Below are positions 51,623-60,421 of a stretch of DNA of 64,000 nucleotides, in pieces. Positions within the stretch are counted from its first letter, which is position 1; each line of letters opens with the position of its first letter. This DNA comes from Tranquillimonas sp964472855. GTDB lineage: Bacteria; Pseudomonadota; Alphaproteobacteria; Rhodobacterales; Rhodobacteraceae. A model generated the notes under the pieces. The model worked only from the letters and a program-made list of their open reading frames with translations, was not told the origin of the DNA and did not search any database. The stretch lies in contig CAYYMJ010000001.1 in assembly GCA_964472855.1 (NCBI GenBank), positions 89,042-153,041 on the forward strand. The letters are read 5' to 3'. The translations under genes and the position numbers were made by a program.

Positions 51623-52816
51623 CTATCGCGCCCTGACAATCGCCTGTTCGGTCAGCGCCCGGATCTGGGCCACCGTCGCGGCGCGCGGATTGGTGGCGGC
51701 GGCGCTGTCCTGAATGGCCTTTTCGGCGATGCGCCCGGCACAATCCAGCGGCACCCCGATCTCGGCCAGCGACCGGGGAATGGCGGCCTGATCCAATAGC
51801 CGCCCGATCCCGGCGATCAGCGCCTCGGGCGAGGTCTGCGCCAGCCCCATCGCCTGCGCCATCCGCCGCGCCTTGTCGTCCAGTCCCGGCAGGTTAAAGC
51901 GCATCACGACCGGCAGGATGATCGCGTTGGTCAGGCCGTGCTGGGTGTCGTATTCCGCCCCCACCATGTGCGAGATCGCGTGCACCAACCCCAGCCCCTT
52001 GAGAAACGACACTCCCGCCAGACACGACCCCACCAGCATTCCGCCCCGCGCCGCGACATTGCCGGGCTCGGCCAGCGCCACCGGCAGCCAGCGCGCCACC
52101 AGCGCCAGCCCCTCAAGCGCGGCGCCATCGCACAGCGGGTCAAGGCCCGGAACGGTAAAGGCCTCGACCGCGTGGGTCAGCGCGTCGATGCCGGTCCAGG
52201 CGGTCAGGCTGGCGGGCAGACCAAGCGTCAGTTCCGGGTCGAGCAGCGCCAGCGATGGGCGCATGCCGGGATGGGCGATGCAGAATTTCATCGCCTGCGC
52301 CACGTCGGTGACCATGGCGGTGCTTTCGGTCTCGGCCCCGGTGCCGGCGGTAGTGGGTATGGTGACAAGCGGCGGAAACCGGCGGTCGGGCGCAATGTCG
52401 GGGGTGGGTTTGCCGTATTCGAAATCCCACAACGGGACCGCGCTGTTCACGGTCATGCCGATGGCCTTGGCCCCGTCCATGGCACTGCCGCCGCCGATGG
52501 CGATGATGCCGTCATGGCCGCCGTCGCGATAGGCGTCGCAGCCGGCTGCGATCTGGTCGTCGCGGGGGTTGGGCGAGATGCCGGCAAAAACCGCCGACGG
52601 GATGGCGCCGGCGGCCAGCAGGTCGCCCAGACGGGCGACAAAGGGCAAGGCCCGGCTGCCGCTGTCGGTCACGATCAGCGGGCGGGCAATGGACAGCCGC
52701 GCGCAGACGCCGGCAATGTCGGCCAGACGCCCGGGCCCATAGGCAATGGGGACAGGAAAGGTCCAGTCGGCGGGCCTGAGAAACTGCGCGTCGGGTCGGT
52801 CGGCCAAAATCGTCAT
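51623..52816 (-). CDS. Iron-containing alcohol dehydrogenase (group III)
   Basis: The 397-aa protein begins at the ATG at 52816 (MTILADRPD). The NAD-binding part has IIAIGGGSAMDGAKAIGM and PLVTIPTTAGTGAETESTAM. The metal ligands are visible in WTGIDALTHAVEAF (Asp, His) and VHAISHMVGAEYDTQHGLTNA (two His). Length fits FucO/YiaY-type enzymes (380-400 aa). It likely reduces or oxidises a small aldehyde/alcohol; it is alone on its strand, flanked by the paired palindromes. Confidence 0.93.
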   Translation of the reverse strand: MTILADRPDAQFLRPADWTFPVPIAYGPGRLADIAGVCARLSIARPLIVTDSGSRALPFVARLGDLLAAGAIPSAVFAGISPNPRDDQIAAGCDAYRDGGHDGIIAIGGGSAMDGAKAIGMTVNSAVPLWDFEYGKPTPDIAPDRRFPPLVTIPTTAGTGAETESTAMVTDVAQAMKFCIAHPGMRPSLALLDPELTLGLPASLTAWTGIDALTHAVEAFTVPGLDPLCDGAALEGLALVARWLPVALAEPGNVAARGGMLVGSCLAGVSFLKGLGLVHAISHMVGAEYDTQHGLTNAIILPVVMRFNLPGLDDKARRMAQAMGLAQTSPEALIAGIGRLLDQAAIPRSLAEIGVPLDCAGRIAEKAIQDSAAATNPRAATVAQIRALTEQAIVRAR

Positions 52817-52964
52817 GCCTTGTGCTGGGCGCGGACCGGGCCAGACTGGCACCCCGCGCCGCCAGAGACAAGGATCGCACGCGCGCGCACCTGCCCGGCC
52901 GACGCCCGCGCCGGCCTGTGGCCTGTCGCGGTCAACCAGCTATGGCAGGCCTCGGCTGACGGGC

Positions 52965-52981
52965 TGAAATCCGCGATTTCA
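52965..52981 (-). terminator. Palindrome TGAAATC-CGC-GATTTCA after UspA gene
   Basis: Same hairpin as 51569-51585 with one base changed in the loop; it lies 36 nt past the UspA stop and upstream of the alcohol dehydrogenase start. Confidence 0.5.
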
Positions 52982-53016
52982 GGCAGCGCCGGGTGATACA
53001 GGTCTGGCGCGCGAGC

Positions 53017-53445
53017 CTAGCGCACCACGTAGACCGACACCTTCGCGTGCATGACGATCTGCGCGGCGTTGCTGCCCAGCAGACGGTCGGACACGGTCGG
53101 TTCATGGCTGCCCACCACGATCAGGTCGCTGCCGGCGATGGCGGCGACGCGCAGAACCTCTGACGATACCGGGCCCACGACGACCTGGCGGCGAACCTTC
53201 GCGACCTTGTCGCCAACCACCCGGTCGACAAGGTCGTCAAGGCGCGCGCGCGTATCCGTCCGCGCCTTGTCGGCAAAGTCGGCGGGCAGGAAACTGGCCA
53301 CCTGCCCATAGCCAAGGTCGGGCACCACCGCGACCACATCAAGCGTCGCGCCGTCCCGGGCCGCAATATCGGCGGCCACGGCAAGCGGCTGTTCGTGCGG
53401 GGTCGACTGGTTGACGTCAAGCGCGCAAAGCACCGAGCGGGTCAT
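53017..53445 (-). CDS. Universal stress protein (UspA family)
   Basis: The 142-aa protein has the Usp start SVLCALDVNQSTPHEQPLAVA, the ATP-binding region SDLIVVGSHEPTVSDRLLGSNAAQIV, and the terminal strand VSVYVVR. The glycine pattern is partly changed (GSHEP in place of GSHGR). Its start overlaps the TRAP permease stop by 4 nt. This arrangement matches TeaD, an ATP-binding Usp that tunes the ectoine TRAP transporter TeaABC in Halomonas, so a role in controlling the adjacent importer is likely. Confidence 0.92.
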   Translation of the reverse strand: MTRSVLCALDVNQSTPHEQPLAVAADIAARDGATLDVVAVVPDLGYGQVASFLPADFADKARTDTRARLDDLVDRVVGDKVAKVRRQVVVGPVSSEVLRVAAIAGSDLIVVGSHEPTVSDRLLGSNAAQIVMHAKVSVYVVR

Positions 53446-56063
53446 GCGGCGGCTCCCTTGTTGGCGGGCTGCGGGCCGGCGCGGCGCCGCTGAAGCGCGG
53501 CGATGCCGCCCAGAAGCAGCAGCGCCGGAATGAAGATCAGTTCCTTGGGCAAGCCGCCAACTTCCTTGAGCGCCGAGACGATCCTGACCGGCTCGTCTCC
53601 GTAGAAATCATAGTCCTGCAAGCGTTCGAAGAACGACGTGCCGGGAAACGGTTCTTCAAGGCTCAGCCCGCCCGCCTCGGCGATGGTGGTCAGGCCACGC
53701 GCACCCAGCCGGTCCTGCCCGGTCGCGCCCTCGGCAACCTCCAGCGTGAAATGGGTCTCGCGCATCTTGCCGGTGTCAAAGTCGGGCCCCGCGATCACCA
53801 GCCGCATCTGGCTGCCCGGCGCAGTCGCGCCGACCTCTTCAACCAGTTGGGACGGCGCGATCTCGACCCAGGAATCCTGCACCATCTCCATGAAGAACCC
53901 GGGCCGGAACAGGGCAAAGGCGATCAGGCACAGCGCCACGCTTTCCCAGATGCGCGACCGGGTCAGGAACCAGCCCATCGTTCCGGCGGTGAACACCAGG
54001 ATCCCGACCGTCGACACCACGAACACGATGATGCCCTGTGTCCAGCCGACATCGATCAGCAACAGATCGGTGTTGAAGATGAACACGAACGGCAGCGCCA
54101 CCGTGCGCAGCGAGTAGAAGAACGCAATGAACCCGGTCCGCATCGCGTCGCCGCCCGACACCGCCGCGGCGGCGAATGACGCCAGCCCGACCGGTGGCGT
54201 GACGTCGGCCATGATCCCGAAATAGAAGACGAACAGATGCACCGCGATCAGCGGCACGATCAGCCCCGAGTTGGCCCCAAGCTCGACCACCACACCGGCC
54301 ATCAGCGACGAAACCACGATATAATTGGCCGTCGTCGGCAGACCCATGCCCAGCACCAGCGACAGCAGCGCCACGAACAGCAGCATCAGGATCAGGTTGC
54401 CGCCCGACAGAAACTCGACCAGGTTGGCCATGACCTGGCCCACCCCGGTCAGCGTCACCGTGCCGACAATGACCCCGGCCGTTGCCGTGGCCAGCCCGAT
54501 CCCGATCATGTTGCGCGCCCCGTCGATCATGCCCTGAAAGAGGTCGCCCACCCCGGCCCGAAAGGCGCTGGCGGCGGCATTCTCGCCCCGGAACATCGCC
54601 TTCAGCGGTTTCTGGGTCAGCAGGATGCCAAACAGCAGGAACGTGGCCCAGAAGGCCGACAGGCCCGGGGATTTGCGCTCGATCATCAGGAAGTAGACCA
54701 GCACGATGATCGGCAGCAGATAATACAGGCCGGTTTTCCAGATACGCGACACGTCCGGCAGCTCGATCGTTTCGGCATTGGGATCGTCAGGCGCAAGATC
54801 GGGCTCGTGCGCGGCGAAATACAACAGGGCGCCATAGGCCAGGAAGGTCAGCAGCGCCAACGCCCAGCCGGCTCCGTCGGGAACCAGCGCCACCACCCAG
54901 CCCACCGGGTATTGCACGCCATAGCAAAGCGCCGCGAAGCCGGCGAAAAAGGCGGCCATGCCGGCCACGGTGCGGCCGATGTTGACCACCTTGTCGCCGA
55001 TGGTCGGCATGTTGTTCTTCACCGCTTCAAGGTGAACGATATACACCAGCGCGATGTACGAGATCACGGCCGGCAGGAAGGCGTGCTTGATCACCTCGAC
55101 ATAGGATATGCCCACATATTCGACCATCAGAAACGCGGCCGCGCCCATCACCGGCGGCATGATCTGGCCGTTGACCGATGACGCGACCTCGACCGCGCCG
55201 GCCTTTTCCGAGGTGAACCCCACCCGCTTCATCAGCGGGATCGTGAAGGTGCCCGTGGTCACCACATTGGCGATGGACGAGCCCGAGATCAGGCCGGTTG
55301 CGGCCGACCCGACGACGGCGGCCTTGGCCGGGCCGCCGCGCAGGGCGCCAAGCGCGCCGAATGCCATCTTGATGAAATAGTTGCCCGCGCCGGCCTTTTC
55401 GAGAAGCGCCCCGAACAGCACGAACAGGAACACGAACTTGGTCGACACCCCCAACGCAATGCCGAACACCCCTTCGGACGTGGTCCACATGTGGCTCATC
55501 GCCTTTTTCAGCGACGCGCCCTTCCAGCGAATGACGTCGGGCACGATCTCGGACGATCCGAAGAACACGTAAAGCAGGAATATCGTGGCGATGATCGCCA
55601 TGGCCGGGCCCAGCGCGCGGCGCGCGGCCTCGAACAGCAGAATCATGCCGATCAGGGCCACCCACTTGTCGGTGTCGTCGGCCAGTCCGCCGGAATTCAC
55701 CAGCTTGTCATAGATGAAATAACCGTAAAGCGCGATGAAGGCGCCAAGCGCGGCCATCATCCAGTCCTGAACCGGGATATAGTGCCGCGGGCTGCGGGAC
55801 AGCGCCGGATAGGCCAGAAAGGCAAGGAAGATCGCGAAGGCCAGATGAATCTGGCGCGCGTTGTTGATCACGTCGCCGGGCAGGATGACAGTGGACAGCG
55901 GCGAAGCCAGCAGCACCTGAAAAACCGACCAGACAAAGGCGACAATGGCCAGAAACGTGGCGACGTGACCCGTTGGGTTGCGTCCGCCGGCATCGCTTGC
56001 CGCGACCAGTTCCTGTAGCTCGGCCTCGCTCAGCCCCTGCCTGTTGGCGTTCTCGCTGGCCAT
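53442..56063 (-). CDS. TRAP transporter fused permease (4TM/12TM) with C-terminal DUF3394-like domain
   Basis: The 873-aa protein joins DctQ- and DctM-like parts: VVGSAATGLISGSSIANVVT, AVEVASSVNGQIMPPVMGAA, LVLGMGLPTTANYIVVSSLM and FYFGIMADVTPPVGLASFAA. After the last core segment, about 170 residues follow (WVEIAPSQLVEEVGATAPGS onward) with a terminal hydrophobic helix, fitting DUF3394 of TAXI-associated permeases. It is preceded by GGAGGACAGG and lies between the TAXI receptor and UspA genes. It is only distantly like the permease at 19801. Confidence 0.93.
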   Translation of the reverse strand: MASENANRQGLSEAELQELVAASDAGGRNPTGHVATFLAIVAFVWSVFQVLLASPLSTVILPGDVINNARQIHLAFAIFLAFLAYPALSRSPRHYIPVQDWMMAALGAFIALYGYFIYDKLVNSGGLADDTDKWVALIGMILLFEAARRALGPAMAIIATIFLLYVFFGSSEIVPDVIRWKGASLKKAMSHMWTTSEGVFGIALGVSTKFVFLFVLFGALLEKAGAGNYFIKMAFGALGALRGGPAKAAVVGSAATGLISGSSIANVVTTGTFTIPLMKRVGFTSEKAGAVEVASSVNGQIMPPVMGAAAFLMVEYVGISYVEVIKHAFLPAVISYIALVYIVHLEAVKNNMPTIGDKVVNIGRTVAGMAAFFAGFAALCYGVQYPVGWVVALVPDGAGWALALLTFLAYGALLYFAAHEPDLAPDDPNAETIELPDVSRIWKTGLYYLLPIIVLVYFLMIERKSPGLSAFWATFLLFGILLTQKPLKAMFRGENAAASAFRAGVGDLFQGMIDGARNMIGIGLATATAGVIVGTVTLTGVGQVMANLVEFLSGGNLILMLLFVALLSLVLGMGLPTTANYIVVSSLMAGVVVELGANSGLIVPLIAVHLFVFYFGIMADVTPPVGLASFAAAAVSGGDAMRTGFIAFFYSLRTVALPFVFIFNTDLLLIDVGWTQGIIVFVVSTVGILVFTAGTMGWFLTRSRIWESVALCLIAFALFRPGFFMEMVQDSWVEIAPSQLVEEVGATAPGSQMRLVIAGPDFDTGKMRETHFTLEVAEGATGQDRLGARGLTTIAEAGGLSLEEPFPGTSFFERLQDYDFYGDEPVRIVSALKEVGGLPKELIFIPALLLLGGIAALQRRRAGPQPANKGAAA

Positions 56064-56107
56064 CCTGTCCTCCGCATGCCTGTGTCTTGATCTTGTTTTT
56101 CTGGGGG

Positions 56108-56135
56108 GCGCGCGGGCCGTCGCCGGCCCGCGCGC
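56108..56135 (-). terminator. Hairpin between TAXI receptor and fused permease genes
   Basis: GCGCGCGGGCC / GGCCCGCGCGC, a perfect 11-bp stem with a 6-nt loop, 22 nt past the receptor stop. No T-tract follows on the transcribed strand, so it may protect the receptor mRNA or attenuate. Confidence 0.6.
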
Positions 56136-56157
56136 ATGTTTGACGTTCCGAGGCGGA

Positions 56158-57123
56158 TTACATCCAGCCGCGCTCTTTATAGTATTTCACGGCGCCCGGG
56201 TGCAGCGGTGCCGACAGGCCGTCCTGGATCATTTCGCTTTCCTTGAGGTTGGCGAAGGCCGGGTGCAGCTTCTTGAAGTCGTCGAAGTTTTCGAACACTG
56301 CCTTGACCAGCGTATAGACGGCTTCGTCCGACACGGCGGCCGAGGTCACGACGGTCGCGCCCACGCCGAACGTCTGCACGTCGCTGTCGCTGCCGCGATA
56401 CATGCCGCCCGGGATGGTCGCGGTGCGGTAAAAGTCATTGTCGGCAACCAGTTGGTCGACGGCAGCGCCGGTCACGTTGACAAGAACCGAATCGCAGGAC
56501 GTTGTCGCCTCTTGAATCGAGCCCGACGGGTGGCCGACGGTATAGACCATGGCGTCGATCTGGTTGTCGCACAGCGCCGCGGACTGTTCGGCGGCCTTCA
56601 GCTCGGTCGCGAGCGCGAAGTCGGACATCGACCAGCCCATCGCGTCCATCAGAACCTCCATCGTGCCACGCTGGCCCGAACCGGGGTTGCCGACATTCAC
56701 GCGCTTGCCCTTGAGGTCGTCAAAGCTGGTGATGCCGCTGTCGGCGCGGGCCACCACGGTAAAGGGCTCGGGGTGAACCGAGAACACGGCGCGCAGATCT
56801 TCGAACGGGCCCGCGTCAGCGAATTTCGAGGTGCCGTGGTAGGCGTGATACTGCCAGTCCGACTGCGCAACGCCGAACTGCAATTCGCCCTCGCGAATGG
56901 TGTTGATGTTGTAGACCGAGCCGCCGGTGGATTCGACCGAGCAGCGCACGCCATGCTCTTTGCGGTTCTTGTTGACCAGCCGGCAGATCGCGCCGCCCGT
57001 GGGATAATAAACGCCCGTCACACCGCCGGTGCCGATGGTGACGAATTCGTCGGCCATGGCCATTGGGGCCGCAACCATCGACGCGGCAAGAACGGCGCCG
57101 CCGAGTTTCAGTTTTGCAAACAT
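56158..57123 (-). CDS. TAXI-family TRAP transporter solute-binding protein
   Basis: The 321-aa protein starts at the ATG at 57123 (FAKLKLGGAVLAASMVAA signal, cleaved near AMA-DE). The mature protein opens with FVTIGTGGVTGVYYPTGGAI, the TAXI signature, followed by TGGSVYNINTIREGELQFGV and GKRVNVGNPGSGQRGTMEVL. It is the receptor for the fused permease downstream, and lies just after the RpiR regulator on the same strand. TAXI receptors commonly bind glutamate/glutamine-like or dicarboxylate ligands; here it is unknown. Confidence 0.94.
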   Translation of the reverse strand: MFAKLKLGGAVLAASMVAAPMAMADEFVTIGTGGVTGVYYPTGGAICRLVNKNRKEHGVRCSVESTGGSVYNINTIREGELQFGVAQSDWQYHAYHGTSKFADAGPFEDLRAVFSVHPEPFTVVARADSGITSFDDLKGKRVNVGNPGSGQRGTMEVLMDAMGWSMSDFALATELKAAEQSAALCDNQIDAMVYTVGHPSGSIQEATTSCDSVLVNVTGAAVDQLVADNDFYRTATIPGGMYRGSDSDVQTFGVGATVVTSAAVSDEAVYTLVKAVFENFDDFKKLHPAFANLKESEMIQDGLSAPLHPGAVKYYKERGWM

Positions 57124-57158
57124 CTGGATCTCCTGTTGTTGATGTCGTTGGTCTTTCG

Positions 57159-58061
57159 TCAATCTGACCAGAATTCGCCAAGCGCCTTGTTGCGCGTCTC
57201 GACGTCTCTGATCCGTTCGCCGGTGCCGCCTTTCGAGCGCGACACGAGCATTGCGATGATCCCCTCCATCAGGACAAGCGTCGCCGCATAGGAACTGAAG
57301 AACTGCGGGCTGTCCGAGGGGACGATGAAACTGACCGTGGCAAAAGGGATGGCCGGGCAGGCGTGGCTGTCGGTCAGCAGAACAACCTGCGCGCCCTGCC
57401 GGTTGGCGATTTCCGATGCCAGAATGGCCCGGCGCGCATAGGGCGTCTTGGTGACGATCAGCATCGCGTCGGTGGGGCCCATGGGCGCCAGAACCGAACC
57501 CAGCGATGCCCCCATCCGGCCGGCAAGCGTCCAGTTGTCCGAGAAATAGTTGGCCAGATAGGCCATGTATTCGACAAGGCCCGTGGACCCGAAAGCCCCC
57601 ACCATGACGACATTTTGCGCACCGCGCAGAACCTCGACCGCCATATCGATCCGCGCGGTTTCGGTGTTGTCGACCATGCTCATGATGTTGGCGGCACAGG
57701 CGCGCGCCTGGCGTTCGAAGATCGACACCTTGCCGTCTTCGTCGGCCTGCAGCCGCCCTGCCTTTTCCGAAAACGACATGACCTGGCGCCCGACGGCGCC
57801 GCGCGTCTGTTCGCGAAGCTGTTCGTAGTTGTCAAAGCCAAGCGCCCGGGCCAGACGCGAAAACGTGGCCGGCGACAGGCTGCTCGAGGCCGAGACCGAT
57901 CGCAGCGACCGCGTGGCCACCTCTACCTGATTGTCCGCCAGAAAGTCCGCCGCATCGCGCAACCGGGCGCTGAGGTCGGGGTAACGTTCGGCGATCCTGT
58001 CCTCGATCGTGACAGCAGGCAACTCGTCCCCCCCATTTACCGGCTGGCGGGAATGTTCCAT
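57159..58061 (-). CDS. MurR/RpiR-family transcriptional regulator
   Basis: The 300-aa protein has an N-terminal RpiR helix-turn-helix (about residues 20-95: RLRDAADFLADNQVEVATRS, SSLSPATFSRLARALGFDNY) and a C-terminal SIS sugar-phosphate-binding domain (VVMVGAFGSTGLVEYMAYLA, DAMLIVTKTPYARRAILASE, QVVLLTDSHACPAI). It is transcribed with the TAXI-TRAP system and divergent from the BKACE-aminotransferase pair; a palindrome near its start may be its operator. Confidence 0.92.
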   Translation of the reverse strand: MEHSRQPVNGGDELPAVTIEDRIAERYPDLSARLRDAADFLADNQVEVATRSLRSVSASSSLSPATFSRLARALGFDNYEQLREQTRGAVGRQVMSFSEKAGRLQADEDGKVSIFERQARACAANIMSMVDNTETARIDMAVEVLRGAQNVVMVGAFGSTGLVEYMAYLANYFSDNWTLAGRMGASLGSVLAPMGPTDAMLIVTKTPYARRAILASEIANRQGAQVVLLTDSHACPAIPFATVSFIVPSDSPQFFSSYAATLVLMEGIIAMLVSRSKGGTGERIRDVETRNKALGEFWSD

Positions 58062-58085
58062 TTGTTTCGTATCTTGTCAATACTG

Positions 58086-58099
58086 GAAACGTATGTTTC
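58086..58099. promoter_or_regulatory. Candidate RpiR operator GAAAC-GTAT-GTTTC
   Basis: A perfect 5-bp inverted repeat with 4-nt spacer in the divergent region. A related half, GTTTCGTATC, lies at 58064-58073, next to the RpiR start codon. Confidence 0.5.
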
Positions 58100-58155
58100 A
58101 ATTCAGCCAAAGCGCCCATGGCCGGGCGGCCTCGGGACGGGGGCGGAGGCGGACT

Positions 58156-59031
58156 GTGCCGAACGGGACCATAAGACAGGTAATCAACACCACGGGGGCG
58201 GCGGTTGCGCCGCGCGCGGGGCCGCGTGGCGGCCAGACCACGGGCGCGCGGCGACCCGAAGTGACCGTCGCGCCGACAGGTGCCCGGCGCACCAGCGCCG
58301 ACCACCCGCAACTGCCGATCACGATCGACGAAATCGCCGTTTGCGCGCGGCTTTGTCAGGCCGCCGGGGCGCAGCGCATTCACCTGCACGTGCGCGACGA
58401 CACCGGCGCACATTCGCTGGATTGCGGGCGCTACCGCGAGGCAACCGCCGCCGTTCGCGCCGCCGCACCGGGCATGGCGATCCAGCTTACCACCGAGGCC
58501 GCCGGCCGTTTCGGCGTTGCCGCGCAACTGGCCGTGATCGAAGGGCTGCGACCGGGCGAAGCCAGCGTGTCCATCCGCGAAACCATGCGCGACAGGGCGC
58601 TTGCCGCACGGCTTTATGCCGCGGCGGCCGAGGCCGGCACAAACGTGCAGCACATCCTTTACGACCTGCAGGACATCGCCCTTCTGCGCCGGGCGCAGGC
58701 CGCCGGCATCGTGCCCGACACCTCGGGTGGTTTTCTGCTGGTGCTGGGCCGCTATCAGCCGCCCCGCGATGCCCAAGCCGGCGACCTTGCCCCCCTGCTG
58801 GCCGCGCTGCAACCCGGCGCGGCCGGCTGGTCGGCCTGTGCCTTTGGCCGGTCCGAGCATGCCTGCCTGATTCGGGCCGCCGCGATGGGCGGACATCTGC
58901 GGGTCGGATTTGAAAACAACGTCTGCCGCCCCGACGGCACACTCGCGCGCGACAATGCCGAAAATGTTGCCCGCATCGTCAACATGGTGCGTGGGTCGGC
59001 CCGCGCGCTGCCAGCAAAGGTCTCTGCATGA
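58156..59031 (+). CDS. Beta-keto acid cleavage enzyme (BKACE, DUF849), copy 3, divergent
   Basis: The 291-aa protein starts at a GTG at 58156 with GGAGGCGG upstream. Family motifs are PEVTVAPTGARRTSADHPQL and the metal motif RIHLHVRDDTGAH. AAAMGGHLRVGFENNVCRPD corresponds to the GGNVRVGLED segment. The central part is shorter and more divergent than copy 1, suggesting a different substrate side chain. The following aminotransferase overlaps its stop by 4 nt, so an amino acid is probably converted to the keto acid that this enzyme cleaves. Confidence 0.88.
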   Translation: MPNGTIRQVINTTGAAVAPRAGPRGGQTTGARRPEVTVAPTGARRTSADHPQLPITIDEIAVCARLCQAAGAQRIHLHVRDDTGAHSLDCGRYREATAAVRAAAPGMAIQLTTEAAGRFGVAAQLAVIEGLRPGEASVSIRETMRDRALAARLYAAAAEAGTNVQHILYDLQDIALLRRAQAAGIVPDTSGGFLLVLGRYQPPRDAQAGDLAPLLAALQPGAAGWSACAFGRSEHACLIRAAAMGGHLRVGFENNVCRPDGTLARDNAENVARIVNMVRGSARALPAKVSA

Positions 59032-60353
59032 GCCGGATTTTCCCCCGCCACACCAAGGCCCTGCCGCCGCGTGCAGCCGGCGGCGAAGGCTGCTACCTGA
59101 TCGACGCCGACGGGCGGCGATACCTCGACGGATCGGGCGGCGCGGCGGTGTCCTGTCTGGGCCACGGCGATCCCGACGTGATCGCGGCGCTGAAGGATCA
59201 GGCCGACAGGCTGGCCTTTGCCCATACCGGGTTCTTCACGTCGGACCCGGCCGAGGCGCTGGCCGACAAGCTGATCGCGCATGCCCCCGGCGAACTGGAG
59301 CGGGTCTATCTGGTGTCGGGCGGGTCCGAGGCCATGGAAGCGGCGCTGAAACTGGCGCGGCAGTATTTTGTCGAGATCGGTCAGCCCCAGCGCACGCGCT
59401 TTGTCGCGCGGCGGCAAAGCTATCACGGCAACACGTTGGGCGCGCTGGCCACGGGCGGCAATGCCTGGCGCCGGGCCCAGTTCGCGCCGATGCTGATCGA
59501 CGTCGCCCATGTGTCGCCCTGCTATGAATACCGCGACCGGCGTGACGACGAGACAGCCGAGGCCTATGGCCTGCGCCTTGCCGACGAGCTTGAGTCCGAG
59601 CTTCAGCGGCTGGGCCCCGACAGCGTGATTGCCTTCGTGGCCGAACCGGTGGTCGGGGCGACCGCCGGCGCGCTGCCGCCGGTGGCGGGCTATTTCAAGG
59701 CGGTGCGCGAGGTCTGCGACCGCCACGGCATCCTGCTGATCCTCGACGAGGTGATGTGCGGCATGGGGCGCACCGGCACGCTGTTTGCCTGCGAACAGGA
59801 CGGCATCGCCCCCGATATCGTGGCCATCGCCAAGGGGCTGGGCGGTGGTTATCAGCCGATCGGCGCCATGCTGTGCTCGGGCGCGATCTATGGCGCGGTC
59901 GAGGCCGGATCGGGGTTTTTCCAGCACGGCCATACCTATATGGGCCACCCCATCGCGGCAGCGACGGCGCTGGCGGTGCTGAACAAGCTGTCCGATGGCG
60001 GCTTGGTTGCCCGGTCGGCGGCCATGGGCGCGGTTCTCGACACGGCGCTGCGCCAGGCGTTCGGCCAGCACCCGCATGTGGGCGACATCCGCGGGCGCGG
60101 CCTGTTCCGCGGGATCGAGATCGTTGCCGACCGCGAAACCAAGGCCCCCTTCGCGGCCGCGCGCAAGGTGGCCGCGTCAATCAAGTCGGCCGCGTTCGAG
60201 GCCGGCCTTGTCTGCTATCCCATGGGCGGCACCATCGACGGCAAGAACGGCGACCATGTGCTGCTGGCGCCACCGTTCATCATTACCGACGATCAGGTGG
60301 GCGAGCTTGTCGACAAGCTCTCATCCGCGTTCGCAAAGGTTCTGGGAAGCTGA
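59028..60353 (+). CDS. Class III pyridoxal-phosphate aminotransferase
   Basis: The 441-aa enzyme has VYLVSGGSEAMEAALKLARQ, SYHGNTLGALATGG, the PLP-aspartate segment GILLILDEVMCGMGRTG, and the Schiff-base lysine in DIVAIAKGLGGGYQPIGAML (about residue 272), then TYMGHPIAAATALAVL. This is the omega-aminotransferase group, which acts on beta-alanine, GABA, taurine and related amines. It is coupled to the BKACE, in line with a beta-amino acid being turned into a beta-keto acid. Confidence 0.94.
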   Translation: MSRIFPRHTKALPPRAAGGEGCYLIDADGRRYLDGSGGAAVSCLGHGDPDVIAALKDQADRLAFAHTGFFTSDPAEALADKLIAHAPGELERVYLVSGGSEAMEAALKLARQYFVEIGQPQRTRFVARRQSYHGNTLGALATGGNAWRRAQFAPMLIDVAHVSPCYEYRDRRDDETAEAYGLRLADELESELQRLGPDSVIAFVAEPVVGATAGALPPVAGYFKAVREVCDRHGILLILDEVMCGMGRTGTLFACEQDGIAPDIVAIAKGLGGGYQPIGAMLCSGAIYGAVEAGSGFFQHGHTYMGHPIAAATALAVLNKLSDGGLVARSAAMGAVLDTALRQAFGQHPHVGDIRGRGLFRGIEIVADRETKAPFAAARKVAASIKSAAFEAGLVCYPMGGTIDGKNGDHVLLAPPFIITDDQVGELVDKLSSAFAKVLGS

Positions 60354-60421
60354 CGGCGGTTTCGGACTGGGTGGGTTTGCCACCACCCTTGTCCGGCTGG
60401 CGCCACCCGCGCCCGGGCCTC

